Part shown: positions 1 to 9,309 of the stretch, one piece after another
Numbering within the stretch: position 1 is the first letter of the stretch
Layout of the letters: each line of letters opens with the position of its first letter
Source of the DNA: Jannaschia rubra
Lineage (GTDB): Bacteria > Pseudomonadota > Alphaproteobacteria > Rhodobacterales > Rhodobacteraceae
Length of the DNA: 64,000 bases
Direction: 5' to 3'
NCBI RefSeq assembly: GCF_001403735.1
Contig: NZ_CXPG01000021.1
Location: forward strand, 248,001 to 312,000
Notes under the pieces: model-generated
What the model saw: the letters and a program-made list of their open reading frames with translations, nothing else
Databases searched by the model: none
Told to the model about the DNA's origin: nothing
Made by a program: the position numbers and the translations under genes

Positions 1-27
1 CCGGACGCTTTCGCGACCCGCGGCTGA
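1..27 (+). CDS. 3' end of an upstream gene (partial)
   Basis: The first eight codons read PDAFATRG followed by TGA, in a frame open from the window edge. This could be the C-terminus of a gene upstream of the carboxypeptidase. Too little is present to name it, and it may not be coding. Confidence 0.3.
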   Translation, partial: PDAFATRG

Positions 28-73
28 GGGCCTATAGCGCCTCGATTCCCATTCCGTACCGAAGGGTTCCGCC

Positions 74-1231
74 ATGCTTCGCCCCTTGATCGCCGCCCTT
101 CTGCTCGCCTCGCCCGCCCTGGCGCAGGAGTTTTCGACCCAGGCCGGCTCCGCCGTCGTGGTGGACCACAACACAGGGCAGACGCTGCTGTCCAAGAACG
201 CCGACGTGCCCCTGCCGCCGGCGTCCATGTCCAAGCTGATGACCCTCTACATGGTGTTCGAGGCGTTGGAGGACGGGCGCCTGACGCTCGACACCGAACT
301 GCCGGTCTCGGCCCACGCGGCGCAATACGGCGGCTCGACCATGTTTCTCGATCCGCGCGACCGCGTCCGGGTCGAGGACCTGATCCGCGGCGTCGTCGTC
401 CTGTCGGGCAACGACGCGACCGCCGTGCTGGCCGAGGCCCTGTCGCCCGACGGGACCGAGGACGGTTTCGCCCAGATGATGACGGAACGCGCGCATGAGA
501 TCGGCATGGGCAATTCGATGTTCCGCAACTCCAACGGCTGGCCCGCCGCCGGGCACGTCATGTCGATGAACGACCTGGCGATCCTGGCCGAAAAGCTCAT
601 CACCGACTTTCCGCAATACTACCCCTATTTCGCGGAGCGGGAGTTCGCCTTCGACGGCCGCTCACCTTCCAACCGCTTCAACCGCAACCCCCTTCTGACG
701 CTGGGCATCGGGGCCGACGGTCTCAAGACCGGTCACACGCAGGAGGCGGGCTACGGCCTTGTCGGCAGCGCGGTGCAGGGCGACCGGCGCGTGACCTTCG
801 TAATCTCGGGGCTCGAAAGCCCCAGCCAGCGGGCGGACGAGAGCGAGCGCATCGTGAACTGGGCGTTCCGCCAGTTCGCCGAGGTGGACCTGGCGGTCGA
901 TGCGATTCCCGCGATGACCGCCGACGTCTTCATGGGCGAGGCGGCGACGGTGCCGCTGGTTCCCGAAGTCGGTCTCACGATGCTCCTGCCCACGTCCGGG
1001 CGGGAGGCGGTCTCGGGCGAGATCGCCTACGACGGCCCGATCGAGGCGCCGGTCGAGGCCGGCACCCGGCTCGGCACCCTGACGCTCGCCCATCCGGGGA
1101 TCGAGCCGATGGTCGTGCCGCTGGTCGCAGGCGCCGATGTGCCCCGCGCCGGTCCCCTGCGCCGCATCCAGATTGCGGGCGGTCGTGTCGCGGGCGAGGT
1201 TCTGGGCACCGCCATGGAACGTTTCCGGTAG
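74..1231 (+). CDS. dacC: D-alanyl-D-alanine carboxypeptidase (DacC/DacF type)
   Basis: This is a low-molecular-weight penicillin-binding protein (385 aa) that removes the terminal D-Ala from peptidoglycan pentapeptides in the periplasm. Residues 1-18 form a signal peptide ending in ALA-QEF. The serine-peptidase motifs are all present: SMSK at residues 51-54 (nucleophile Ser51), SGN at 111-113 and KTG at 218-220. A C-terminal PBP5-like beta domain follows from about residue 275. The ATG at 74 starts directly with the signal peptide. The next gene is tmk, 34 bp downstream on the same strand, an arrangement common in Rhodobacterales. Confidence 0.95.
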   Translation: MLRPLIAALLLASPALAQEFSTQAGSAVVVDHNTGQTLLSKNADVPLPPASMSKLMTLYMVFEALEDGRLTLDTELPVSAHAAQYGGSTMFLDPRDRVRVEDLIRGVVVLSGNDATAVLAEALSPDGTEDGFAQMMTERAHEIGMGNSMFRNSNGWPAAGHVMSMNDLAILAEKLITDFPQYYPYFAEREFAFDGRSPSNRFNRNPLLTLGIGADGLKTGHTQEAGYGLVGSAVQGDRRVTFVISGLESPSQRADESERIVNWAFRQFAEVDLAVDAIPAMTADVFMGEAATVPLVPEVGLTMLLPTSGREAVSGEIAYDGPIEAPVEAGTRLGTLTLAHPGIEPMVVPLVAGADVPRAGPLRRIQIAGGRVAGEVLGTAMERFR

Positions 1232-1265
1232 AGGGCGGCACTGGGGGCTGATAAGGCTCCGGCCC

Positions 1266-1859
1266 ATGTTCATATCGCTCGAAGGCATCGACGGGTCCGG
1301 CAAGTCGACCCAGGCGCGTCGGCTGGCCGACACCCTGCGCGCACGCGGCCATGCCGTGACCCTGACGCGGGAGCCAGGCGGCAGCGAAGGTGCGGAGGCC
1401 ATTCGCCGCCTGCTGGTCGAGGGGGAGCCCGATCGCTGGTCGGCCGAGACCGAGCTTCTTTTGTTCAACGCCGCGCGGCGGGACCATTTGGAGCGGCTGA
1501 TCGACCCCGCGCTGGCGCGCGGCGACTGGGTGGTGACGGACCGTTTCGCCGATTCGACCCGGGTCTATCAGGCCACGCGCGGCGGTTCCCGCGATACGGT
1601 GGACGCGCTCCACCACCTCATGATCGGACGCGAGCCGGATCTGACCGTCCTGATCGACATGGACCCGCGCGAGGCCCTGTCGCGTGGCCTGGCCCGCGCC
1701 TCGGGCGAGGATCGGTTCGAGGATCTGGGCCTGGCCTTTCAGGAGCGTCTGCGCGCCGGATTCCTGTCGCTGGCGCAGGAGTTCCCCGACCGCATCCGCA
1801 CCGTCGACGGCGCCGCCGACGCGGGTACCGTGGCCGCGCGCATCGAGGCCCTGTTGTGA
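1266..1859 (+). CDS. tmk: Thymidylate kinase
   Basis: The protein phosphorylates dTMP to dTDP in the cytoplasm. It is 198 aa, normal for the family. The P-loop EGIDGSGKST lies near the N-terminus, and the DRF motif (VVTDRFADST) and the TRE segment that follows the P-loop strand are visible. An upstream in-frame start exists, but the ATG at 1266 (MFISLEG) fits the family N-terminus. Its stop overlaps the GTG start of holB, so the two are translationally coupled. Confidence 0.95.
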   Translation: MFISLEGIDGSGKSTQARRLADTLRARGHAVTLTREPGGSEGAEAIRRLLVEGEPDRWSAETELLLFNAARRDHLERLIDPALARGDWVVTDRFADSTRVYQATRGGSRDTVDALHHLMIGREPDLTVLIDMDPREALSRGLARASGEDRFEDLGLAFQERLRAGFLSLAQEFPDRIRTVDGAADAGTVAARIEALL

Positions 1860-2914
1860 GCGACCTGCCCCAAGCCGACCGCGCGGGCGACGCCCCGCAT
1901 CCGCGCAAGACGAAAAGACTGTTCGGCCAGGAAGCGGCGGAAACCGAATTCCTGGACGCCTGGAACAGCGGCCGGCCACACCACGGCTGGCGCCTGACCG
2001 GTGCGCGCGGGGTGGGCAAGGCGACGCTCGCCTGGCGGATCGCGCGGTTCCTGCTCACCGATCCGCCGGCGCGGGCCGAGACGTTGGACCCCCCGCCGGG
2101 CCACCCCGCCCTGCCCCGCATCCGCGCGCTGTCGGACCCCGCGTTGATGCTGCTGCGCCGGCCCTGGGACGACAAGACGAAGAAGCTGAAGACCCAGATC
2201 ACGGTGGATGAGGTGCGGCGGCTGAACGGCTTTTTCGGCCTGTCGGCGGGCGGGCGCCGCGTGGTCATCGTCGATCCGGCCGACGACCTGAACCCCTCGG
2301 CCGCGAACGCCATCCTCAAGCTGCTGGAGGAGCCGCCGGCGGGCGCGACCCTGCTGCTCATCAGCCACCAGCCGGCGCGCCTGCTGCCCACGATCCGCTC
2401 GCGCTGCCGGGTGCTGCGGCTTGCCCCGCTCGACGCGCAGTCGCTGGAGGCGGCGGTGGTTCAGGCCGGGGGGCATCCGGCCGCCGCCTCACCTTTGGCG
2501 GAGGGGTCGGTGGGCGCGGCGCTGCAACTGTCGCAGGGCGGGGCCGAGACCTACGAGGCGCTGATCGACCTGTTCGCCCGGCCCCAGATGGACCGTGCGC
2601 GTGCCCGCAAGCTGGCCGATGCCTGCGCCGGCAGGACGGGCGCCGCCGCCTATGACGCGACGATGGCCGCCATCGACCGCTTGCTGCACCGCGCCGCCCG
2701 CGCGGGCCTGCTCGGCCCGCCCGGCGACGCGCCCGAGAACGAGGTACGGACCCTGACGCGGCTTGCCCCCCACGATGCCGCCGCCCGCGACTGGGCGCAG
2801 CTGTCGCAACAGGTCGGCGACCGCGCGGCGCACGCCCATGGCGTCAACGTGGACCCCGCCGCCATCGTCTGGGACGCGCTGGCCCGGATCGACGCGCAGG
2901 CCCGCCGCGTCTGA
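1856..2914 (+). CDS. holB: DNA polymerase III subunit delta'
   Basis: This 352-aa subunit belongs to the clamp-loader complex that places the beta clamp on DNA. An AAA+ fold is recognisable: the N-terminal region holds a GARGVGKATL P-loop-like motif, and the segment AILKLLEEPP is typical of delta'/DnaX. IRSRCR lies in the arginine-finger region. The start is a GTG overlapping the tmk stop (GTGA). The C-terminal helical domain looks complete. Confidence 0.92.
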   Translation: MSDLPQADRAGDAPHPRKTKRLFGQEAAETEFLDAWNSGRPHHGWRLTGARGVGKATLAWRIARFLLTDPPARAETLDPPPGHPALPRIRALSDPALMLLRRPWDDKTKKLKTQITVDEVRRLNGFFGLSAGGRRVVIVDPADDLNPSAANAILKLLEEPPAGATLLLISHQPARLLPTIRSRCRVLRLAPLDAQSLEAAVVQAGGHPAAASPLAEGSVGAALQLSQGGAETYEALIDLFARPQMDRARARKLADACAGRTGAAAYDATMAAIDRLLHRAARAGLLGPPGDAPENEVRTLTRLAPHDAAARDWAQLSQQVGDRAAHAHGVNVDPAAIVWDALARIDAQARRV

Positions 2915-2951
2915 GGTTGCGTCCCGCAGGACACGGGCCTAGGTCGCGGCC

Positions 2952-3737
2952 ATGGAACCGAAAATCACCGACAGCCATTGCCACCTGGACTTCCCGCAGC
3001 TCGCTGAGGAGCTTCCGGAGATCATCGACCGCGCCGCCGCCGCGGGCGTGCACCGCATGGTCACGATCTGCACGAAACTCCGCAACGCCCCCGCCGTCCG
3101 CACCATCGCCGAGAGCCATCCCGCGGTCTTCTGGGCCGCCGGGACGCATCCGATGTCGGTGGCGGAGGAGCCGATGGCCACGGTGGACGACCTTGCCGGG
3201 CTGGCCGGGCATCCGCGCATGGTGGGCATCGGCGAGACGGGGCTCGACTATCACTACACCGCAGACAGCAAGGCCGCGCAGCAGGAAAGCCTGCGCGTGC
3301 ACATCGAGGCCAGCCGCCGCACCGGCCTGCCCCTCATCATCCACGCGCGGGACGCCGACGACGACATGGCGCGCATCCTGTCCGAGGAGCATCGAGCCGG
3401 GCCCTACCGTTGCGTCATGCACTGCTTCAGCAGTGGCGCCGCGCTGGCCGAGGCGGCGCTCGACCTGGGGTTCTATCTGTCGATGTCCGGCATCGTGGCC
3501 TTCCCCCGGTCGCAGGAGTTGCGCGACATCTTCGCGCGCGCGCCGCTCGACCGCGTGCTGGTCGAGACGGACAGCCCCTATCTCGCCCCCCCTCCCCATC
3601 GCGGCCGCCGGAACGAGCCGTCCTTCGTCAACCTCACCGCCCGCAAGGGCGCGGAGATCTTCGGAATGGACTACGCCGATTTCGCCGCCGCGACCGAGGC
3701 GAACTTCGAGCGGTTGTTCACCAGGGCACGGGTCTGA
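2952..3737 (+). CDS. tatD: TatD family metal-dependent hydrolase/DNase
   Basis: This is a 261-aa TIM-barrel metallohydrolase of the TatD/YcfH family, whose members act as 3'-5' DNases or related hydrolases. Metal ligands are visible: His9 and His11 (DSHCHLD), Glu in GIGETGLDYHY, His in IIHARDAD and MHCFSSG, and Asp in VETDSPYLAP. It follows holB by 37 bp and probably belongs to the same transcript. The exact substrate cannot be read from sequence. Confidence 0.93.
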   Translation: MEPKITDSHCHLDFPQLAEELPEIIDRAAAAGVHRMVTICTKLRNAPAVRTIAESHPAVFWAAGTHPMSVAEEPMATVDDLAGLAGHPRMVGIGETGLDYHYTADSKAAQQESLRVHIEASRRTGLPLIIHARDADDDMARILSEEHRAGPYRCVMHCFSSGAALAEAALDLGFYLSMSGIVAFPRSQELRDIFARAPLDRVLVETDSPYLAPPPHRGRRNEPSFVNLTARKGAEIFGMDYADFAAATEANFERLFTRARV

Positions 3738-3746
3738 CGCGCAAGG

Positions 3747-4166
3747 CTACGTGCGGATTTCCGACATGAGCAGCGTCTCCAGCATCCGGGGATCCTGACG
3801 CTCCGTCATGCCGGCGCGGCGGGCCATCAGGTGACCGGGCGCCACCAGCGCCTGCGGATCGGCCAGGCTGTCGTCGGCGGAGACGTCGAGCACCAGCGTC
3901 CGCCCCTCCTCCGTCGGGATCGACACCCATTTCCAGCCGTCGTTCTTCATCCTCAGCGCCTCGCCCCAGACGATGCCGAAGGCGAAGAACTCCTCGCCAC
4001 CGTATTCCGCGATGAAATCCTCGGCCAGAAGGCCGGTCAGGTGGTCCATGATGGCGTCGTGACTGTCGAGGACGGCCGCAGGCTCCGCATGGTCGGCGAC
4101 CCAGGCTGTCCAGCCGTCGATCAGGGCGAGATCCTCGTCAGTCGCGGGCTGGCGGTCGTCGGTCAT
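3747..4166 (-). CDS. Small acidic hypothetical protein, DUF3806-like
   Basis: This 139-aa acidic, soluble protein has no signal peptide or membrane segment. The central stretch, a G-x-W-G-E helix followed by a GWKWVSIP strand and EEGRTLVLD, resembles DUF3806 proteins of unknown function. I chose the ATG at 4166 (MTDDRQPA) over one 13 codons upstream because the longer N-terminus is not protein-like. It converges with tatD, with only 9 bp between the stops. Function unknown. Confidence 0.7.
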   Translation of the reverse strand: MTDDRQPATDEDLALIDGWTAWVADHAEPAAVLDSHDAIMDHLTGLLAEDFIAEYGGEEFFAFGIVWGEALRMKNDGWKWVSIPTEEGRTLVLDVSADDSLADPQALVAPGHLMARRAGMTERQDPRMLETLLMSEIRT

Positions 4167-4238
4167 GGGCGCGGTCCTCGGCTCGGCAACATGGCGCGCA
4201 CCCAACAGGTCGGGCGCCGCGACGTCAACCGCCGGCGT

Positions 4239-4529
4239 TCACCGCGACATCTGACGCGCCAGGCGGCGCGAGTTGGCACGGGTGGTCCGCCCGATCGGCG
4301 TCAGACCCATGCCGTAAGCCTGCGCCGGGGTCTTGCCGGCCATCAGCGCACCCATCACGGCCATGCCCGATTCAGTGAACGCAGTATGCTTTTCGCTGAC
4401 CATGCGCGTGGTTTCACCCGCGTCGGCGGGGAACATGCCGGTCATTCCCATCATCCGCATGCCGATGACGCCCTGCGCCTCGACGAGCATCTGCGCGGTC
4501 CGCATTTGTAGGCGAAATAGTTCCATCAT
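4239..4529 (-). CDS. Small Met-rich helical protein of unknown function
   Basis: This 96-aa protein starts with tandem ATGs (MMELFRLQ) behind a GGGAGA ribosome binding site. It is rich in methionine and predicted to be helical throughout, with a basic C-terminus (ANSRRLARQMSR). Similar short alphaproteobacterial proteins are often labelled phasin-like or, misleadingly, antibiotic ABC transporter. I see no transporter motif. It is divergent from pyrC. Function unknown. Confidence 0.6.
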   Translation of the reverse strand: MMELFRLQMRTAQMLVEAQGVIGMRMMGMTGMFPADAGETTRMVSEKHTAFTESGMAVMGALMAGKTPAQAYGMGLTPIGRTTRANSRRLARQMSR

Positions 4530-4689
4530 GTGTCGGTCTCCCGTGACCTTGTGGATCGCTCCGCGCACCCCGGTCCCCGCGACGCGACATGAGGTGATCG
4601 CGCGAAGTCCCATCAGGTTCCCGGAAATCCTGTCCTCCCGGGCCGACACAGCCAGCGGACCCTGTGCCGACATGCCCCCCGCCGTCAAT

Positions 4690-4716
4690 ATGTAGCCGAC
4701 GATTTATTAACATCGC
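4690..4716. promoter_or_regulatory. AT-rich patch in the divergent 4529/pyrC intergenic region
   Basis: The 246-bp gap between the Met-rich gene and pyrC is otherwise GC-rich. It contains an AT-rich stretch around GATTTATTAACATC, which includes TTAA. This is the likeliest place for promoter or operator elements of the divergent pair. No clear -35/-10 pair could be assigned. Confidence 0.3.
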
Positions 4717-4775
4717 GTGAAGCATGCGTGCCGAAGCTCTGGCCTCGCGGGCGAGATCCCGCTAGGCGATGCGCC

Positions 4776-5798
4776 ATGGACATGCTGACGATCCGACGAC
4801 CCGACGACTGGCACCTACACCTGCGCGACGGCGACATGCTGCGCCTCGTGGCGCCCCAAAGCCGCCATTTCGCGCGCGCCATCGTGATGCCCAACCTCGT
4901 ACCGCCGGTGGTCACGGGCGCGCAGGCCGCGGCCTATCGCGACCGCGTCGTCGCGGCGGGCTTCGCGCGGCCCCTCATGACGCTCTACCTGACTGAGGAG
5001 ACCGATCCGGCCGACGTCGTCGCCGCCCATCGGGATGGCATCATCACGGCGGTGAAGCTCTATCCCGCCGGCGCCACGACCAATTCCGCCTCCGGCGTGT
5101 CCGACTTCGCCCGCGTCCGGCCCGTGTTCGACGCGATGGAGAAGGCGGGCGTGCCCCTCTGCCTCCACGGGGAGGTGACGGACCCCTCGGTGGACATCTT
5201 CGACAGGGAGGCGGCGTTCCTCGACCGGGTGCTGACCCCGCTCCGCGACGCGCATCCTGCGCTGAAACTGACGCTGGAGCATGTGACGACCTCCGACGCG
5301 GTCGACTGGGTGCGCGCGCACCCCGGCACGGGCGCCACGATCACCGTCCAGCACCTGATGGCCAACCGCAACGACATGCTGGTGGGCGGGATGCGGCCGC
5401 ATTTCTACTGCCTGCCGATCCTCAAGCGCGCGGCCCATCAGGCCGCGCTGCGGCAGGCGGCCACCTCGGGCGAGGCGCAGTTCTTCCTCGGCACCGACTC
5501 GGCGCCGCATCCGACCCACGCCAAGGAAAGCGCCTGCTGTTCGGCCGGCTGCTTCACCGCGCCCCACGCGCTGCCCCTGCTCGCCCACGTGTTCGAGGAG
5601 GAGGAGGCGCTCGACCGGCTGGAAGGCTTCGCCTCGCTCCACGGCCCCGGGCACTACGGACTGCCCGCCAACGACGATACGATCACGCTGGCGCGCGGCG
5701 CGCTTGAGTTTCCGCCCGCAATCGAGGGGCACGGCCAGCGCGTCACCCTGTTCGACCCCGGCCACCCCGTGAACTGGCACGTCAAGGACACCGCATGA
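4776..5798 (+). CDS. pyrC: Dihydroorotase
   Basis: The enzyme cyclises carbamoyl-aspartate to dihydroorotate in pyrimidine synthesis. It is 340 aa, a class II (E. coli PyrC type) dihydroorotase. Metal ligands His13 and His15 are in WHLHLRDG, the carbamylated lysine is in AVKLYPAG, further histidines are in LHGE and LEHV, and the catalytic Asp is in GTDSAPH. The start is ATG 4776 (MDMLTIRRP). The stop overlaps pyrE (ATGA), so the two consecutive pathway genes are translationally coupled. Confidence 0.96.
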   Translation: MDMLTIRRPDDWHLHLRDGDMLRLVAPQSRHFARAIVMPNLVPPVVTGAQAAAYRDRVVAAGFARPLMTLYLTEETDPADVVAAHRDGIITAVKLYPAGATTNSASGVSDFARVRPVFDAMEKAGVPLCLHGEVTDPSVDIFDREAAFLDRVLTPLRDAHPALKLTLEHVTTSDAVDWVRAHPGTGATITVQHLMANRNDMLVGGMRPHFYCLPILKRAAHQAALRQAATSGEAQFFLGTDSAPHPTHAKESACCSAGCFTAPHALPLLAHVFEEEEALDRLEGFASLHGPGHYGLPANDDTITLARGALEFPPAIEGHGQRVTLFDPGHPVNWHVKDTA

Positions 5799-6472
5799 TC
5801 CCCACCAGCTTTCCCCCCGCGCCCGAGATCGCGCGCCTGACCGCCCGCGCCCTGCTGGAAGTCGAGGCCGTGCACTTCAACGCGCGCGAGCCGTTCACCC
5901 TGGCCTCCGGCCTGCCGAGCCCGACTTACATCGACTGCCGCAAGCTCATCTCGTTTCCCCGCATCCGCGCGACGCTGATGGATTTCCTCGCCGTCACCGT
6001 GATGCGCGACGCGGGGTTCGAAGCGTTCACCAACGTCGCGGGGGGCGAAACGGCGGGCATCCCCTTCGCCGCGCTGATCGCGGAACGCCTGTCGCTGCCG
6101 ATGACCTATGTCCGCAAGAAGCCCAAGGGCTATGGCCGCAACGCCCGGATCGAGGGCGTGATGGGCACAGGCGACCGCGTCCTGCTGGTCGAGGATCTGA
6201 CCACCGACGGGGGCAGCAAGCTGTCCTTCGTCGACGCGATCCGCGAGACGGGCGCCACCTGCGCGCATACCGCCGTCGTCTTCAGCTACGGCATCTTTCC
6301 CGAGACGGAACAGACGCTGGGCGATCACGGCGTCGCGCTGCATGCGCTCTGCACCTGGTGGGACGTGCTGGCCGAGGCGCGCGCGCAGAGCAGCTTCGAC
6401 GCCGAGACGCTGGAAGGGGTCGAGGCGTTCCTGAACGATCCCCGCGCCTGGCAGGCGGCGCGCAAGGGCTGA
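5795..6472 (+). CDS. pyrE: Orotate phosphoribosyltransferase
   Basis: The enzyme adds phosphoribose from PRPP to orotate to form OMP. It is 225 aa. The PRPP-binding loop is clear ([14 protein letters not shown]), and the segment [17 protein letters not shown] is the flexible loop carrying catalytic lysines. It overlaps pyrC by 4 bp. Confidence 0.95.
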   Translation: MIPTSFPPAPEIARLTARALLEVEAVHFNAREPFTLASGLPSPTYIDCRKLISFPRIRATLMDFLAVTVMRDAGFEAFTNVAGGETAGIPFAALIAERLSLPMTYVRKKPKGYGRNARIEGVMGTGDRVLLVEDLTTDGGSKLSFVDAIRETGATCAHTAVVFSYGIFPETEQTLGDHGVALHALCTWWDVLAEARAQSSFDAETLEGVEAFLNDPRAWQAARKG

Positions 6473-6515
6473 GGCGCCGATGCGTCTTGTCCCCGCTATC
6501 CACAGGCACCCGGCG

Positions 6516-6544
6516 TTGCCGAAATCGGACCGGCGGGGTATCGT
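6516..6544 (+). promoter_or_regulatory. Candidate sigma-70 promoter of dnaB
   Basis: TTGCCG at 6516-6521 and TATCGT at 6539-6544 are separated by exactly 17 bp. They lie 37 bp upstream of the dnaB ATG in the 108-bp gap after pyrE. This is inferred from spacing and similarity to the -35/-10 consensus only. Confidence 0.4.
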
Positions 6545-6580
6545 GCTGGCAACCAGAAAAACCGGGGCGGGGATGCAGGC

Positions 6581-8062
6581 ATGAACACGGTCGCACGATT
6601 GGAGTCCGGGATTCCCGCCGCCGCGGACGCCCAGCTTCCCCACAACATCGAGGCCGAGCAACAGCTTCTGGGCGCGCTGCTGACCGACAACGACCTCTAT
6701 GACCGCGCGGCCAGCGTGATCCGGGGCGAACACTTCTACGACCCTGTCCATGCCCGCATCTTCGAGATCTGCGCCGCCCGCATCCAGAAGAACGCGCTGG
6801 CCTCCCCCGTCACCCTCCGCCCCTTCCTGGAGGAGGACGAAGGGCTGAAGGCGCTCGGCGGGCCGGCCTATCTGGTGACGCTCGCGGCCTCGGCCGTCGC
6901 GGCCTACGCGGTGCGGGACTATGCCCAGATGATCTACGACCTGGCGATCCGCCGGGAGCTCATCGCACTCGGCCGCGACATCAGCGCGCAGGCCAACGAC
7001 GTGACCGTCGATCGGGAGCCTTCCGACCAGATCGTCGATGCCGAATCCAAACTCTACGCATTGGCCGAACAGGGCCGGTCGGAATCGGGGTTCCAGTCGT
7101 TCCTGTCGGCCATCAAGCAGGCCGTGGATATCGCCAACGCCGCCTATCAGCGCGACGGCGGGCTGGCTGGCATCTCCACCGGCCTGATCGACATGGACAG
7201 GAAGCTGGGCGGTCTCCACCGCTCCGACCTCCTGATCCTCGCCGGGCGGCCGTCGATGGGCAAGACCTCGCTCGCCACCAACATCGCCTTCAACGTGGCC
7301 AAGGCGTACCGCCGCGGCAAGACCTACGACGGGCGCGACGGCGCGGTCGAAGGCGGCGTGGTCGGGTTCTACTCGCTTGAAATGTCGGCCGAACAGCTTG
7401 CCGCCCGCATCCTGTCGGAGGCGGCCGAGGTGCCGTCGGAACAGATCCGCAAGGGCGACATGACCGAGGCCGAGTTCCGCCGCTTCGTCGAGGCGGCCAA
7501 GGCGCTGGAATCCTGCCCGCTGTTCATCGACGACACGCCGGCGCTGCCCATCTCGCAGCTCGCCGCACGGGCCCGTCGGCAGAAACGGACGCATGGCCTC
7601 GACCTGCTGATCGTGGACTACCTGCAACTGGTGACGGCACCCGGCAAGGGCGACAACCGCGTAAACGAGGTGTCGGCCATCACGCAGGGCCTGAAGGCCA
7701 TCGCCAAGGAGCTCGACATCCCCGTCATCGCCCTGTCCCAGCTTTCGCGCCAGGTCGAGAACCGGGAGGACAAGCGCCCGCAACTGTCGGACCTGCGCGA
7801 ATCCGGCTCCATCGAGCAGGACGCGGACGTCGTGATGTTCGTCTACCGCGAGGAATACTACAAGGAACGCGAAAAGCCGGGCGACCACCAACTCAACAAG
7901 ATGGCCGAATGGCAGGCCGCGATGGAGGCGGTGCACGGCAAGGCCGAGGTCGTCATCGGCAAGCAGCGTCACGGCCCCATCGGCACCGTGGAACTCAGCT
8001 TCGAGGGGCGGTTCACGCGCTTCGGCAACCTCGTCAAACCGTGGCAGGAAGGCCGCGGCTGA
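6581..8062 (+). CDS. dnaB: Replicative DNA helicase DnaB
   Basis: This is the hexameric helicase that unwinds DNA at the replication fork (493 aa). The N-terminal DnaB domain (LPHNIEAEQQLLGALL) is followed by a RecA-like ATPase domain. Walker A is AGRPSMGKTS near residues 220-229. Walker B lies in DLLIVDYLQL, and the C-terminal SGSIEQDADVVMFVYREEYY is diagnostic. No intein interrupts it. The ATG at 6581 follows GGCGGGG. Confidence 0.97.
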   Translation: MNTVARLESGIPAAADAQLPHNIEAEQQLLGALLTDNDLYDRAASVIRGEHFYDPVHARIFEICAARIQKNALASPVTLRPFLEEDEGLKALGGPAYLVTLAASAVAAYAVRDYAQMIYDLAIRRELIALGRDISAQANDVTVDREPSDQIVDAESKLYALAEQGRSESGFQSFLSAIKQAVDIANAAYQRDGGLAGISTGLIDMDRKLGGLHRSDLLILAGRPSMGKTSLATNIAFNVAKAYRRGKTYDGRDGAVEGGVVGFYSLEMSAEQLAARILSEAAEVPSEQIRKGDMTEAEFRRFVEAAKALESCPLFIDDTPALPISQLAARARRQKRTHGLDLLIVDYLQLVTAPGKGDNRVNEVSAITQGLKAIAKELDIPVIALSQLSRQVENREDKRPQLSDLRESGSIEQDADVVMFVYREEYYKEREKPGDHQLNKMAEWQAAMEAVHGKAEVVIGKQRHGPIGTVELSFEGRFTRFGNLVKPWQEGRG

Positions 8063-8098
8063 CTTGACGCAGGCGCCCGCCCCGCGCATCACCGCGGC

Positions 8099-9154
8099 AT
8101 GGCGACCGGAACCCTCCTCATCGATCTAGAAGCCATTGCGGCCAACTGGCGCGCGCTGGACGCGATGTCGTCGCCTGACTGCGAGACGGGCGCCTGCGTC
8201 AAGGCCGACGCCTACGGTCTGGGCGTGGCCAAGGTCGCGCCGCGCCTGTTCCGCGCCGGCTGCCGCGCGTTCTTCGTGGCCACCGCGGAGGAAGGGATGG
8301 AGCTGCGCCGGGTCCTGGGGCCGGAGCCGCGCATCTATGCCTTCTATGGACACATGGCGGGCGATACGGCGACGCTGAAGCGCGGCGACGTGGTGCCGAT
8401 GATCTGCTCCGTCGATCAACTGGCCCGCCATCTGGAAAGCCTGCCGCGCCATCCCTTCGGGTTGCAGCTCGACACCGGCATGAACCGCCTCGGACTCAAG
8501 CCTGCCGAATGGGCCGCCGTCGCCGAACTGGCGCTCCGGGCCGATCCGGTGCTGGTGATGTCGCACCTTGCGTCCGCCGATGAACCCGACTCTCCGCAGA
8601 ACCTCGCGCAGCTTGCGCTTTTCAACGACCTGACCGAAGGCATCGACCCGCCGCGCAGCCTGGCCGCCACCGGCGGGATCCTTCTGGGCGAGGACTGGCA
8701 TTTCGACATGGTGCGCCCCGGCATCGGCCTCTACGGCGGGCTGCCCTGGGCGGAGGCCGACCCGGTCGTGTCGCTCGACCTGCCGGTCATCACCTGCTTC
8801 GACGTCGAGACGGGGGACAAGGTCGGCTACAACGGCACCTGGACCGCGCCCGAGACATCGCGCATCGCCACGGTCGCGGGCGGCTATGCCGACGGCCTGT
8901 TCCGCGCGCTGTCGCCGGGAATGGACGTCATGGCCGGGCCGGTGCCCTGCCCCGTCGTCGGCCGGGTGTCGATGGACGTAATGGGCGTCGACATCAGCCA
9001 TCTGGACGCCGACCCCGAATCGGTGCGCGTGCTGGACGCCCATCGCACCGTCGACGCGGTCGCCGCCCACGCCGGAACCATCGGCTACGAGGTGCTGACG
9101 TCGCTCGGTCGCCGCTACGACCGGCGGTATCGCGGCGACACGGACCAGGTCTAG
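8099..9154 (+). CDS. alr: Alanine racemase
   Basis: This PLP enzyme converts L-Ala to D-Ala for peptidoglycan (351 aa). The PLP lysine is Lys35 in CVKADAYGLG. The opposing catalytic tyrosine lies in VGYNGTW, and GGYADG is the conserved substrate-loop segment. The gene follows dnaB by 36 bp, an order seen in many Rhodobacterales. Confidence 0.95.
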   Translation: MATGTLLIDLEAIAANWRALDAMSSPDCETGACVKADAYGLGVAKVAPRLFRAGCRAFFVATAEEGMELRRVLGPEPRIYAFYGHMAGDTATLKRGDVVPMICSVDQLARHLESLPRHPFGLQLDTGMNRLGLKPAEWAAVAELALRADPVLVMSHLASADEPDSPQNLAQLALFNDLTEGIDPPRSLAATGGILLGEDWHFDMVRPGIGLYGGLPWAEADPVVSLDLPVITCFDVETGDKVGYNGTWTAPETSRIATVAGGYADGLFRALSPGMDVMAGPVPCPVVGRVSMDVMGVDISHLDADPESVRVLDAHRTVDAVAAHAGTIGYEVLTSLGRRYDRRYRGDTDQV

Positions 9155-9155
9155 C

Positions 9156-9177
9156 GGTCGGCGGATTTTCACCGACC
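9156..9177 (+). terminator. Possible stem-loop terminator after alr
   Basis: GGTCGG and CCGACC form a 6-bp stem with a 10-nt loop immediately after the alr stop. There is no strong T-run. A second, overlapping inverted repeat (GATTTTCACCG at 9164-9174 against CGGTGAAATC at 9093+100 to 9202, i.e. 9193-9202) lies in the same AT-richer gap, so this could instead be a regulatory site for the next gene. Confidence 0.3.
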
Positions 9178-9309
9178 AGATTTGCCAGTTCACGGTGAAA
9201 TCACGGAACCCTTTCAGATTTGTGACGTTTGATAGGCGGAATCCTGCTAATGTGGTGACACGAGCAGCCAGGAATTCGACTGACACCGCAACTCGAAGGG
9301 TCCGGCCAG

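Noticed and set aside
5654-8092. Very long open frame on the minus strand opposite pyrE-dnaB
   Set aside because: Its product is a low-complexity Arg/Gly/His/Asp-rich chain and it spans several well-identified plus-strand genes; it is a shadow of GC-rich coding.
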